From assembly GCA_028679075.1 (NCBI GenBank), contig JAJRCF010000001.1, positions 186,001 through 250,000 of the forward strand: a stretch of DNA of 64,000 nucleotides. The letters are read 5' to 3'. Positions 35,957-44,707 of the stretch are shown here, piece by piece. The notes under the pieces were generated by a model. The model was not told the origin of the DNA, searched no databases, and saw only the letters and a program-made list of their open reading frames with translations. The DNA is from Methanoregula sp. GTDB lineage: Archaea; Halobacteriota; Methanomicrobia; Methanomicrobiales; Methanospirillaceae. A program made the translations under genes and the position numbers. The first letter of the stretch is position 1, and the number at the start of each line of letters is the position of its first letter.

Positions 35957-36868
35957 TTACCGGATTTTCCCGTTGATCGTGATGGTCTTTTCCTCAACCG
36001 GGATCGTGATCCCGGCCTTAAGAAGCGCCTTGTCCACTACAAACCGCACGCCACCGCAGCAGGGCACTTCCATGTGGAGGAGCAGGATCGACCTGATCGT
36101 GTGCTCTTTGAAGATCGCAGCGAGCTTGGTGATGTACCCTTCAATGTCCGCATCGAGTTTCGGGCAGAAGATGATCAGGATCCGGCCTTTCAGGAACTCC
36201 GCATGGAACCCGGGGTACGCGAACGGGACGCAGTCCGCCGATATGAGAAGGTCCGCGTTGTCGAAGTACGGGGCTGACGGGTTGAGCAGCGCGAGCTGGA
36301 CCGGCCACTGACGAAGTTCTGATGAGGTTGCCCCGGGAACGGGCTGACGGGGACCGGCCCCGCTGTCATCCCGCGGGATGCTCCGGGCTGCCGAACCGGG
36401 ACATCCGGCAAACGGGTTGGGCTCATGGGGCCCGGCATGGCAGACGGCAGGTTTTCCGATGTTTGATGTTCGCGTGCCAAACGGTACCGGTTTTCTCCGC
36501 ACTTCCGGTGCCGTATGATCCGGTATGGGAAGACCGTTCTCGATCAGGTACTCGATCGCCTCGTTGTAAAGGGGAACCTGCCCATGGCCAGCGAGGTGCT
36601 CGAGGTGTGCTTTGATCACGGGCGCTCCCTGCTTTACGATATTTCCCATCACGGTCTTCTCATCGTACGGCACGGCCTCCCGCTCGATAACCGTAATCGC
36701 ACCCTCCGGGCAGGTGCCGATGCAGGCACCGAGGCCATCGCAGAAGAGGTCGCTCACGAGCCGGGCCTTCCCGTCAATCAGCTGGAGCGCCCCTTCCGGG
36801 CAGTCCGGGATGCACTGGCCGCACCCGGTGCATTTTGTGTCGTCGATGCTGATGATCTTCCGCTTCAT
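35957..36868 (-). CDS. Dicluster 4Fe-4S ferredoxin-like protein
   Basis: The first 70 residues contain two ferredoxin motifs, CTGCGQCIPDCPEGA and, less regular, CDGLGACIGTCPEGA. A Pro-rich linker and a C-terminal domain of about 120 residues follow, with LLISADCVPFAYPGFHAEF and an MEVPCCGG motif near residue 265 that could bind metal. The architecture occurs in anaerobes but has no assigned role. I chose the ATG at 36868 (303 aa) because GAGAGGG lies 9 bases before it. Confidence 0.7.
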   Translation of the reverse strand: MKRKIISIDDTKCTGCGQCIPDCPEGALQLIDGKARLVSDLFCDGLGACIGTCPEGAITVIEREAVPYDEKTVMGNIVKQGAPVIKAHLEHLAGHGQVPLYNEAIEYLIENGLPIPDHTAPEVRRKPVPFGTRTSNIGKPAVCHAGPHEPNPFAGCPGSAARSIPRDDSGAGPRQPVPGATSSELRQWPVQLALLNPSAPYFDNADLLISADCVPFAYPGFHAEFLKGRILIIFCPKLDADIEGYITKLAAIFKEHTIRSILLLHMEVPCCGGVRFVVDKALLKAGITIPVEEKTITINGKIR

Positions 36869-37002
36869 GGCAATCATCCCTCTCGTTCGTATTACCCATT
36901 CAGCGTATCAAACTTACGAACGGGGAACCCCATCCGGTAAACACAACCCGCTCGTATCGCAGGGATCAGCGAGGATAAAAAAGAGTGTCGGGTCTGGAGA
37001 AG

Positions 37003-37506
37003 TTACTTCCCGCTCGTCACGGTCTTTGACCCGCGGAGGATCCCGACCGTGCCGGTACGGACGAACTCCTTGATCCCGTACTGGCGCAGGAGTTTCTCGA
37101 GTGCATCGATCTTGTCGGTGTCGCCGATGACCTGCAGGATCAGGGTCTTTGCACCGACATCCACAATGGACGCCCGGAAGATGGACGCGATCTGCATGAT
37201 CTCGGCACGCGAAGTTCCCAGCTCGGCCGTGACTTTGATGAGGGCGAGCTCCCGCTCCACCCGCTCACTGTCGGTCAGGTCCGAGACCTTGATCACATCG
37301 ATGAGCTTGTTGAGCTGCTTCATCACCTGCTCGATCTTCTCATCGTCTCCAATCACAACGATGGTGATCCGGCTCATGTCCGGCTCCTCGCAGGGGCCAA
37401 CCGCCAGGCTCTCGATATTGAACCCGCGCCGGGAGAAGAGCCCGGTGACCCGCGAGAGTACCCCGGCCTTGTTCTCGACAAGGATGGATAACGTGTGCGG
37501 CTTCAT
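37003..37506 (-). CDS. ilvN: Acetolactate synthase small (regulatory) subunit IlvN
   Basis: The 167-aa protein has the N-terminal ACT domain typical of IlvN/IlvH (HTLSILVENKAGVLSRVTGLFSRRGFNIESL) and the family C-terminal domain (QVIGDTDKIDALEKLL, RTGTVGILRG). It activates the catalytic subunit and confers feedback control by valine. It overlaps ilvB by 4 bases and is the last gene of the operon. Confidence 0.95.
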   Translation of the reverse strand: MKPHTLSILVENKAGVLSRVTGLFSRRGFNIESLAVGPCEEPDMSRITIVVIGDDEKIEQVMKQLNKLIDVIKVSDLTDSERVERELALIKVTAELGTSRAEIMQIASIFRASIVDVGAKTLILQVIGDTDKIDALEKLLRQYGIKEFVRTGTVGILRGSKTVTSGK

Positions 37507-39179
37507 GATGGGGGATGCCCTCCTATCATCTCGTTGATCGCAGCACCGGCCGGGACCATCGGGAAGACGTTCTCCTCGCGCTCGATCCGGAAGTCCATCA
37601 CGAACGGCCCGTCGCAGTCAAGCGATGCCTGCAGTGCCGGGAGCACCTCGTCCGGGGACTCGACCCGCATGCCTTCGATGCCGTAAGCATTGGCGATCTT
37701 CACAAAGTCGACCGGGGGCAGCTCGGTGAACGAGTAACGGTGGTCGTAGAAGAGCTCCTGCCACTGGCGGACCATGCCGAGATACATGTTGTTCAGGATG
37801 ACGACCTTCACCGGGATCTTCTCGGCCGCAATGGTGCCGAACTCCTGGATGTTCATCTGGACACTGCCGTCACCGGCAATGTCGAAGACCGGCACATCCG
37901 GGCGGGCGAAGTGGACGCCCATTGCCGCGGGGAGCCCGTAGCCCATGGTGCCAAGACCCCCCGAGGTGATCCAGGTCCGGGGATTGTGGAAGCAGAAGTG
38001 CTGCGCTGTCCACATCTGGTTCTGGCCCACTTCCGAAACGATCACGGCCTTGTCTTTGACAAGATCGCTCAGCGTCCGGATAATGAACTGCGGGTGCAGC
38101 GCACCATTGGCCGGGCACTTGAGCGGGTGGTGCTGTTTCCAGTGCTTGATCTTCTTTATCCATGCCTCATGGACGCCTTGTTTCTTCATGAGCAGGAGCA
38201 GATCCTTCAGGACCGCCTTCACATCCCCGACAATCGGGACATCCACCCGCTTGTTCTTGCCGATCTCGGCCGGGTCGATATCGATGTGGATGACCTTCGC
38301 ATGAGGCGCGAACGTCTCGATCTTTCCGGTAACCCGGTCATCGAAGCGTGCGCCGATGGCGATCATGAGGTCGCATTCCGTGACCGCGAAATTTGCATAC
38401 TCGGTCCCGTGCATCCCCAGCATACCGAGGTTGAGCGGGTGGTGGCAGGGAATGCAGCCAATCCCCATCAGGGTAGTCGTGACCGGGATGGAGGCGAGCG
38501 TTGCAAATTCCATGAGCTCGGGCGATGCGTTGGAGGAGATGATGCCGCCGCCGGCATAGATGAGCGGGCGCTCGGAGTGAGCAAGCAGGTCGAGCGCCTT
38601 TTCCATCTGGCGCTTGTGCCCCTTGTAGGTCGGATTGTAACCGCGGAGTGTTACCTTCTCGGGTAATTTCACGTCATCGGACAGGCCGGTGCTGACGTCC
38701 TTCGGGATATCGATCAGGACCGGCCCGGGCCTGCCCGTACCGGCAATATAGAACGCTTCCTGCACGGTCCTCGCGAGCTCGCCGGCACTCTTCACGAGAT
38801 AGTTGTGCTTCGTGATCGGCATCGTGATGCCGGTGATGTCGGACTCCTGGAAGGCGTCGTTGCCCAGCAGGTTTGTCGGGACCTGCCCGGTAAGCGCAAC
38901 GATCGGGACCGAGTCCATGTAGGCCGTGGCAATGCCGGTAACGAGGTTACAGGCACCGGGACCTGAGGTGGCGAGGCATACGCCTACACGACCGCTCGCT
39001 CGCGCATAGCCATCGGCGGCGTGCGCAGCTGCCTGTTCGTGTCGTACGAGAATGTGCCGTAATGACGAGTCATAGAGTTCATCATAGATCGGCATCACTA
39101 CACCGCCCGGGTACCCGAAGATGATATCGGTCCCTTCGCGTTGCAGTGATTCGACGAGGATTTTTGCCCCGGTTTTCAT
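37503..39179 (-). CDS. ilvB: Acetolactate synthase large (catalytic) subunit IlvB
   Basis: This 558-aa thiamine-diphosphate enzyme makes acetolactate or acetohydroxybutyrate for valine, leucine and isoleucine synthesis. Key motifs are present: IIFGYPGGVVMPIYDEL near residue 18, the catalytic Glu in RHEQAAAHAADGYAR near 47, and the ThDP-binding GDGSVQMNIQEFGT near 440. The length is normal. It overlaps cimA by 4 bases upstream and ilvN by 4 bases downstream, which implies coupled expression. Confidence 0.96.
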   Translation of the reverse strand: MKTGAKILVESLQREGTDIIFGYPGGVVMPIYDELYDSSLRHILVRHEQAAAHAADGYARASGRVGVCLATSGPGACNLVTGIATAYMDSVPIVALTGQVPTNLLGNDAFQESDITGITMPITKHNYLVKSAGELARTVQEAFYIAGTGRPGPVLIDIPKDVSTGLSDDVKLPEKVTLRGYNPTYKGHKRQMEKALDLLAHSERPLIYAGGGIISSNASPELMEFATLASIPVTTTLMGIGCIPCHHPLNLGMLGMHGTEYANFAVTECDLMIAIGARFDDRVTGKIETFAPHAKVIHIDIDPAEIGKNKRVDVPIVGDVKAVLKDLLLLMKKQGVHEAWIKKIKHWKQHHPLKCPANGALHPQFIIRTLSDLVKDKAVIVSEVGQNQMWTAQHFCFHNPRTWITSGGLGTMGYGLPAAMGVHFARPDVPVFDIAGDGSVQMNIQEFGTIAAEKIPVKVVILNNMYLGMVRQWQELFYDHRYSFTELPPVDFVKIANAYGIEGMRVESPDEVLPALQASLDCDGPFVMDFRIEREENVFPMVPAGAAINEMIGGHPPS

Positions 39180-40666
39180 GTCCTGTCCCTCAGTAGTCTG
39201 TTCATGCCGGCGATCATCGCCTCGACACTTGCCATAATGATGTCGGTGCGTGCGCCGCGTGAAGTAATTATCTTCCCGTCTTTACTTAATCTTACTGTCA
39301 CTTCGACAAGGGCGTCGGTGCCGCCGCTGATCGCGTCCACGTGGTACTCTTCGAGCCGGATGTCGGCAACATCGCTCACGCACTTGCGCAGGACTTCCAT
39401 GGCGGCATCGACCGGGCCGTCACCGGTTGCAGCCCCGGTCATCTCCACGCCGTTCACGAGCAGCGTAACGGAGGCGGTCGGGATCATGTGGCTGCCGGAG
39501 GTGGCGGTGAACTGCCGCATCTTGATGACCGGCTTGCATTCGATTGCGAGCACGGCATCGGCGAGCGCCATCAGGTCGGCGTCCGTGACCCGCTTGCCCT
39601 CGTCGCCGAGCTGCTTCACGCGCTTGACGATCTCCTTCACCTGTTTCTCATCGGCCTTGTAGTTCATCTCCTCCAGGGCCGCCTCGACCGATGCCGTGCC
39701 GGAGTGTTTCCCCAGCACGATCCGCCGCTTGCGGCCTACCTGTTCCGGTTTCACGGACTCGTACGTTGACGGTTCGCGGATCACGCCATGGGCATGGATA
39801 CCGCTCTCGTGCGTGAAGGCCATCTCGCCCACGATCGCCTTGTTCACCGCGAGCGGGACGCCGGTGTGCCGCGAGACGAGGCTTGAGAGCGGATAGATCA
39901 GCTCTTTCCGGATCCGTGTCCGGTACCCGTACAGGACTTCAAGGGCCATCACAACCTCCTCGAACGGCGTGTTGCCGGCCCGCTCACCCAGGCCGTTGAC
40001 GGTCACGTGGGCACAGGAGGCGCCGGCTTTCAGGGAGGCCATCGTATTCGTGACCGCAAAGCCAAGGTCGTCGTGGCAGTGGATCGAGACCGGTGCGATC
40101 TTCGCAAGCGGCGGGATGAACTCCGCCACCTTCTCCGGGGTCAGGAGCCCGACCGTGTCGCAGAAGCAGAGCCGGTCGGCCCCATGTTCCACACCCTGTG
40201 CGAACATATCGCGGAGGAACTGCTGGTCCGCACGGGACGCGTCCTCCCCGGAGAGCTCGACAATGAGCCCCCGGCCCTTCGCATACTCCACGGCATCCAT
40301 CGCCATCGCGACCACCTCTTCGCGGGTCTTCCTCAGCTTCTTCGCGATATGCAGGTCGCTGACCGGGACGACAAGGTGAATCGAGTCCGCATTGCAGTCC
40401 GCTGCGTAATCGATGTCGAGATGGAGGGCCCGGACGAACGTGCAGATCTCGGATTTCAGGCCGGCGTCCGCAATCTGCCGGATTGCTTCACGCTCGCCGT
40501 CCGATGATGCTGCAGAGCCCGCTTCGATGACATCGATACCAATGTCCGAGAGCCTTGTTGCAATCTCAAATTTCTGTTCAGCGTTCAGCGAGACACCGGG
40601 TGTCTGTTCCCCGTCCCGTAACGTGGTATCTAAAAAGCGCAGGTTATTGACAAATAAAACATTCAC
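39176..40666 (-). CDS. cimA: (R)-citramalate synthase (CimA), 2-isopropylmalate synthase family
   Basis: The 496-aa protein has the LeuA/CimA catalytic signature LDTTLRDGEQTPGVSL near residue 12, the VELSGEDASRAD motif near 135, the metal-binding HCHDDLGFAVTNT near 196, and a C-terminal allosteric domain. The sequence is closest to archaeal CimA, which condenses pyruvate and acetyl-CoA for isoleucine synthesis, and its placement with ilvBN agrees. 2-isopropylmalate synthase or AksA is possible. The start is GTG at 40666 with GGTGAT upstream; a later start near LRFLDTT is possible. Confidence 0.85.
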   Translation of the reverse strand: MNVLFVNNLRFLDTTLRDGEQTPGVSLNAEQKFEIATRLSDIGIDVIEAGSAASSDGEREAIRQIADAGLKSEICTFVRALHLDIDYAADCNADSIHLVVPVSDLHIAKKLRKTREEVVAMAMDAVEYAKGRGLIVELSGEDASRADQQFLRDMFAQGVEHGADRLCFCDTVGLLTPEKVAEFIPPLAKIAPVSIHCHDDLGFAVTNTMASLKAGASCAHVTVNGLGERAGNTPFEEVVMALEVLYGYRTRIRKELIYPLSSLVSRHTGVPLAVNKAIVGEMAFTHESGIHAHGVIREPSTYESVKPEQVGRKRRIVLGKHSGTASVEAALEEMNYKADEKQVKEIVKRVKQLGDEGKRVTDADLMALADAVLAIECKPVIKMRQFTATSGSHMIPTASVTLLVNGVEMTGAATGDGPVDAAMEVLRKCVSDVADIRLEEYHVDAISGGTDALVEVTVRLSKDGKIITSRGARTDIIMASVEAMIAGMNRLLRDRT

Positions 40667-40851
40667 TCATGGCAAATCACCATGAATATCCGTTGGAATG
40701 AAGAATATAAAAAATATTCCTGCACCACAATGCCGGAAATCCAAAAAAACGCGTTCCTGATGGATTTACAAAAAACACTGACATGCCGGGAAGGTTGTCC
40801 CGACCGGAGAAACTATATTTTCCCGGTTCGAACAATCCGGCAACGATACGT

Positions 40852-41511
40852 ATGTCACTGTTCAGCAGACCTGCACCCCCTCCTGTCATCGCAGACCGCT
40901 GCCGGGAACTGAAGGAAGCGGGGACGAAGGGAGGACTTGGGGAGCGGATCGCACGGCTCGTGCTCGCCCATTCCCCTGCAGACATCCAGCAGATGAAACG
41001 GAACTTCGAGACAAAGGTCCAGGACCTCACGCCCGAGTACCGCGACCGGCTGACAAGGAAGATCACCGAACACCTGCTCGGCACGTACCAGCGTATCCGG
41101 CTTGATGACCAGCAGGGGAAGTTCAGGACCATGCACCAGCCGGTCACGGAAGAGCAGAAGAAGTACTGGGACATGGTTGCCGGCCAGTGCCGGGAAGGTG
41201 AAGGCGGGGATGCACCGGCAATACGGTTCCTGAAATATCTCCTTGCGGGTTACTGCATGATTGTCCTTGACGAACCCGGCCACCCGGTCGGCACACCGTT
41301 CCCGGGCGGGGACGAGGTCGAGTTCACGGACGGGGTCTATTACTGCCCGGTACGGGAGAAAGCCGGGGACGTGGATGCAGCCCTCTGCCCGTTCTGTCCC
41401 GCACACCAGACACCGGCAATCGGGTATCTCCGGCCCGCAACCAAACCAACCGAGCGGAACAAACAGGAGTTCATCGACAATTGTTACACCCACCACAACT
41501 TCAACGGGTAA
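40852..41511 (+). CDS. DUF2115 (UPF0305) family protein
   Basis: From the ATG at 40852 the product is 219 aa. It matches the methanogen DUF2115/UPF0305 pattern in which a helical N-terminal half is followed by a cysteine motif YYCPVREKA...CPFCPAHQ near residues 173-195, likely a metal site. The function is unknown. The ORF is open for 23 further codons, but a TATA-like CTATATTTTC at 40814 would lie inside that extension, so I chose the internal ATG, which would then be near the transcript start. Confidence 0.7.
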   Translation: MSLFSRPAPPPVIADRCRELKEAGTKGGLGERIARLVLAHSPADIQQMKRNFETKVQDLTPEYRDRLTRKITEHLLGTYQRIRLDDQQGKFRTMHQPVTEEQKKYWDMVAGQCREGEGGDAPAIRFLKYLLAGYCMIVLDEPGHPVGTPFPGGDEVEFTDGVYYCPVREKAGDVDAALCPFCPAHQTPAIGYLRPATKPTERNKQEFIDNCYTHHNFNG

Positions 41512-41598
41512 TTTTTGAAAAATGATACGTTGTGGCGGAGATGGCGGGTTCAGTGTCCGCGAACGGTGTCGCAGAAACGGACCGGCTTTTTTAAAAAA

Positions 41599-42357
41599 TT
41601 ATGGTGGGGATGCCGGAGGAACGCTTGCCGTTCCCGCATCCTTGTTCAGCATGGATTTGTACCAGACAAACCAGAAATTGTCGGCAAAGCCGATGATGTT
41701 CTTCATCACGATCTGGCCAATCATCAGGGGAATGATCGGCATCAGCCCGGCAAATGCCACGACAACAAAGATGACCGAGTCGAGCGTGAGGCTGATTGCA
41801 TCGCTGGCGCTCGAACGCAGCCAGACCCACGGGTTCGTGAGCGTGCTGCGGCGGTACGCCTTCTCCTTTTCAAGAAAATGTTTCTTGATCCGGTCGAAGA
41901 CAAACGCATCCACGTTCGAACAGATCAGGAATGCGATCCAGCTGGCGATCGTGATCCGGATGCTCATGGAGAAGAGCGCCTGCCACGCTTCTTCGTAGGA
42001 GAAGAACGGTGCAGCAGGGAAGGAGTTGATCATGACGATGAAGAGGACCCAGAGGACCTGCGTGACAAAGGCGATCAGGATCGCAACGTGGGTCATGGTC
42101 ACGCCGTACACCTCATTGATCATGTCGATAACCTGGGCGATGAACGGGTAGATGAGGACCGATGCTGGCGCAAAAAGGACCATGGACAAAATATTGAATT
42201 CTAAAATGCGGGCTGCCAGGATCTGCGATGCGGCAAGGTAGATGACATAAAAACCGACAAGTACTGGGAATGCGTACTGGCGGTAATGCCGGACGACATA
42301 GACCGACACGAGGGTGACAATCGTGAGGCTGGCAAACCAGCAGATCCAGAAGAGCAT
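41599..42357 (-). CDS. VUT/YhhQ family transporter (queuosine or archaeosine precursor)
   Basis: This 252-aa protein has about six membrane helices and the VUT family motifs: ASVLIYPFIAQVIDMINEVYG near residue 64, SNVDAFVFDRIKK near 146 and WLRSSASDAISLTLDSVIF near 178. Bacterial members import queuosine precursors such as preQ0 and preQ1. The presence of tgtA and arcS in this window suggests a role in preQ0 salvage, but that is an inference. Confidence 0.82.
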   Translation of the reverse strand: MLFWICWFASLTIVTLVSVYVVRHYRQYAFPVLVGFYVIYLAASQILAARILEFNILSMVLFAPASVLIYPFIAQVIDMINEVYGVTMTHVAILIAFVTQVLWVLFIVMINSFPAAPFFSYEEAWQALFSMSIRITIASWIAFLICSNVDAFVFDRIKKHFLEKEKAYRRSTLTNPWVWLRSSASDAISLTLDSVIFVVVAFAGLMPIIPLMIGQIVMKNIIGFADNFWFVWYKSMLNKDAGTASVPPASPP

Positions 42358-43503
42358 ATGCTGATTAATTATAGTCCGGTGATCGTTTATGCATTGTGCA
42401 GAGCCGGATTGAGAATTTTTTCAAATTACTTTTTTAAAATTTTCCGGATTTTTTCCGGAGATTTTTGAAATTTGTATGAAAAAATTTCTCGTAAATTGAA
42501 AAAAAATCTGAATTGTTTGTGAAAATTTTTTCCGGACCCGTACCGGATTTTTTTTAGAGAAATTATTTTTCGCAACCATTTAAATTTTCATTTGTGCTGC
42601 CGGAATTTTTTTCGAAAATATTTTCGCATGATGCGAAAGGAAAGTTCAGTGAAAAAATCATCGCAAAACAATACTCTTTTCCTGCCGGATCACCCCTTTT
42701 CCACCCTCCTTAAAACACCCCTTTTTTCGATCCAAGAACCCCCTTGATCCGGGCTTCATACGGCCCCCGTTTCCAAACGGAGCACGGATTGAGCTCCGAA
42801 TCGGATCGAACGACCCCCTGTTTGATGCAAAACTCCTGGTGGTTTTTGCTAAACAGGGGGTCCGGGAGATCTTCACGGATCTACACGATCGGTAAAACAG
42901 GAACCTGTCAGGTCTCCGTCGGAAAACCTGTGTACCGACGATGAATACGCCAAGTATTATGCCCTGATTGCCGAAATACGGCTAAATTGAGCCGCATATA
43001 ATACCCCCCGGAGCCTCATAGCAGCGTTTGGCGGGCTTTTATTTTGCCCGTGCGCCCTTCAGTCCAGCAGGTCCCTGAAAATGGAAAACCGGCCCATATC
43101 CTGAAAACGCTGGAATGTGCTCCGATTATTATTTCGGATGATTTCCGTGCCCCGATTGAATCCGGGCGTTTTGCAGCGTTTTCTAAAAATGGCGCTTTTG
43201 GCAAACCGGGTATTTTGCGGGCATATTGGGATCACAGGTATGGTACGGGCATGATAATTGCGATGGCTCCCCGCCTCAGGGCCTCTCCGAGGAATGAGTG
43301 GTTCGCAGAACCACGAATTCGAGAAGAACCTTCAGGTTCTTCGAGGCACAGCGGGGCAGGACGGTTTTAATCTCAGTGACAGTCCCTTGCCCAGCGAGGG
43401 CTCGCAAGACGCCCGAGCGACTCCCTGCATTAGCAGGGAGGGGGAGACATCATTTCCGCATTAGAGATTTTTAAAAACCGGTCCGGGTCCGGAAAATTTT
43501 TTT
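42358..43503. other. Long intergenic region, AT-rich at left, with repeat B at right
   Basis: No gene is supported. The stretch 42405-42640 is very AT-rich, with repeated TTTTCCGG and AAAATTTTT runs, in contrast to the GC-rich genome around it. The middle (42650-43260) contains short frames without motifs; they may be degenerate remnants, but I cannot identify them. The right end is the hairpin-rich repeat copy B. Confidence 0.5.
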
Positions 43504-43510
43504 TTACAAA
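43261..43510 (+). repeat. Dispersed hairpin-rich repeat, copy B
   Basis: This copy matches copy C at 44791-44980 nearly base for base, from CGATGGCTCCCCGCC to TTTACAAA. It differs mainly by an insertion of about 50 bases between two CGAGG sequences (43287-43345). The insertion carries two perfect hairpins: GTGGTTC/GAACCAC at 43298-43314 and AAGAACC/GGTTCTT at 43324-43341. It also has the CTCCCTGC ATTA GCAGGGAG hairpin, whose stem is the same as in copy C. It lies upstream in + coordinates of the HEPN/MNT pair. Confidence 0.8.
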
Positions 43511-43677
43511 TCGTTTGGAAGAATCCCGAATTCATTCCGGCATACGGTACATATCAAAAATGTACTGGGACACCATCTCGCATTTCTGCTGGAACAGTGC
43601 CTTTCCAAATCTCTCTGGCAGTAATCAAGACATTCCTCAATACACAACCGGACATCTGCCCGCTTCTCTTCCTTCAT
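43504..43677 (-). CDS. Possible small cysteine-rich protein (57 aa)
   Basis: A frame from the ATG at 43677 encodes 57 residues with seven cysteines spaced as C-x3-C-x3-C-x7-C, then C-x6-C-x2-C. Cysteine-rich spacing is unlike random translation and may form a zinc site. The frame ends in the edge of repeat B and begins 19 bases past the HEPN stop. There is no clear ribosome site, so it is only a candidate. Confidence 0.35.
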   Translation of the reverse strand: MKEEKRADVRLCIEECLDYCQRDLERHCSSRNARWCPSTFLICTVCRNEFGILPNDL

Positions 43678-43696
43678 GATTTTTTATTTTTCAATG

Positions 43697-44110
43697 TCAT
43701 GGGGAGATGCAGGCCTCAATTTTCCGCACAAGGATTTCGGCCTGCTCTAATGCAAACTCTGCTTCACGTTCCGTGATGATACCGGCTGTCTCGTACACGG
43801 AACTGTTCCGTTTGCGCCGCATCCGGTCAAAGATGATGGTATCACTCGGATCAAGGAATAATTCCGCAAATTTTACGACCGCGACATGCTGGTTTGCCCC
43901 GTCAGGCCGGTAGCCTTTTGAGAACATCAGGGCACGACCGGCCTGGAGGACGGCGTTGTACGCGATGGTATAGGCCCAGTCCTGATCGTTTGCGATGATA
44001 GTTCCGGCAGTGGCTAAATCGCGGCGGGCATGCACCAGGGCATCCTCCACTTTTTTCCGATCAACCGGGAGTTTTCTGATGAGTCCCTGCCGCTCAAGAT
44101 CGTCAATCAT
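43697..44110 (-). CDS. HEPN-domain toxin-like protein
   Basis: The 137-aa helical protein has the HEPN pattern, with a C-terminal RMRRKRNSSVYETAG segment in which the usual R-x4-6-H motif is replaced by RKRN...Y, as in many MNT-linked HEPN proteins. These proteins act as RNases that are restrained by the partner nucleotidyltransferase. The start at the ATG at 44110 overlaps the MNT gene end; a GTG at 44113 is the alternative. It is encoded second in the pair. Confidence 0.8.
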   Translation of the reverse strand: MIDDLERQGLIRKLPVDRKKVEDALVHARRDLATAGTIIANDQDWAYTIAYNAVLQAGRALMFSKGYRPDGANQHVAVVKFAELFLDPSDTIIFDRMRRKRNSSVYETAGIITEREAEFALEQAEILVRKIEACISP

Positions 44111-44669
44111 CACAGGTTCCGATGATCATGATCTTTGGCTCCTGCATTACATTCTTTACGAAAGGATCTCCGGCCTGCTTTCGTTTCCGGAATTCACCGG
44201 GCTGCATGAGCGTGTAGTTGATCTCGCGGTGCAGGGCACGTTCACTTACATGTACGAGTGGGATCAGGAGGGATTCGTCCAGGCTGCCTATAATGAACAG
44301 GTCGATATCGCTTTTTGCCCCGGCAGTTCCGCTGGCAAACGACCCGTAGATGAACATGCACTGGATCTCACCGGGCACTGCAAGGTTCTCTTTGAGGTGC
44401 CGGGCTACGCCTTCGGTTTTGAGAATGATCTTCTGCAACTCTTCGTACAGGAAGAAGTCGCGGTTGACGGTGTAGTACTGCTGGACGCCTTTTTTCTGTC
44501 CGGTGATGAGCCCGAACGATTCGAGATTGGCGAGTTCCCGCCGCACGGAGTTCATGTTCTCTTCCGTCGACCGCACGATCTCGCGGACATAGAATTCGCT
44601 CTCCGGGTTGAGCAGGAAGAGGGTGAGGAGTTTCACCCGGGTCCGGGAGGGGATGAGCGCTTCGAGCAT
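44103..44669 (-). CDS. Winged-helix MNT nucleotidyltransferase (antitoxin-like)
   Basis: The 188-aa protein joins an N-terminal winged helix (about residues 8-75, with EFYVREIVRSTEENMNSVRREL) to a minimal nucleotidyltransferase domain, with the GSFASGTAGAKSDIDLFIIG motif near 110 (GS and SDID catalytic pattern). MNT proteins block HEPN partners by adding AMP to the Tyr in the HEPN motif. The winged helix suggests that it also binds the palindrome next to its own start. It overlaps the HEPN gene by 8 bases. Confidence 0.85.
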   Translation of the reverse strand: MLEALIPSRTRVKLLTLFLLNPESEFYVREIVRSTEENMNSVRRELANLESFGLITGQKKGVQQYYTVNRDFFLYEELQKIILKTEGVARHLKENLAVPGEIQCMFIYGSFASGTAGAKSDIDLFIIGSLDESLLIPLVHVSERALHREINYTLMQPGEFRKRKQAGDPFVKNVMQEPKIMIIGTCDD

Positions 44670-44686
44670 GAATACATAATGTATTC
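44670..44686. promoter_or_regulatory. Palindromic operator GAATACAT-A-ATGTATTC at the MNT start
   Basis: A perfect 17-bp palindrome abuts the MNT start codon at 44669. A further ATGTATTC half-site lies at 44700-44707. The MNT protein has a winged helix, so autoregulation is a natural prediction. The position implies a very short or absent leader. Confidence 0.65.
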
Positions 44687-44707
44687 TCTTGGATAAAAAA
44701 TGTATTC

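Noticed and set aside
42405-42640. Replication origin
   Set aside because: AT-richness alone is not enough; no ORB-like repeats and no cdc6/orc1 gene are nearby.
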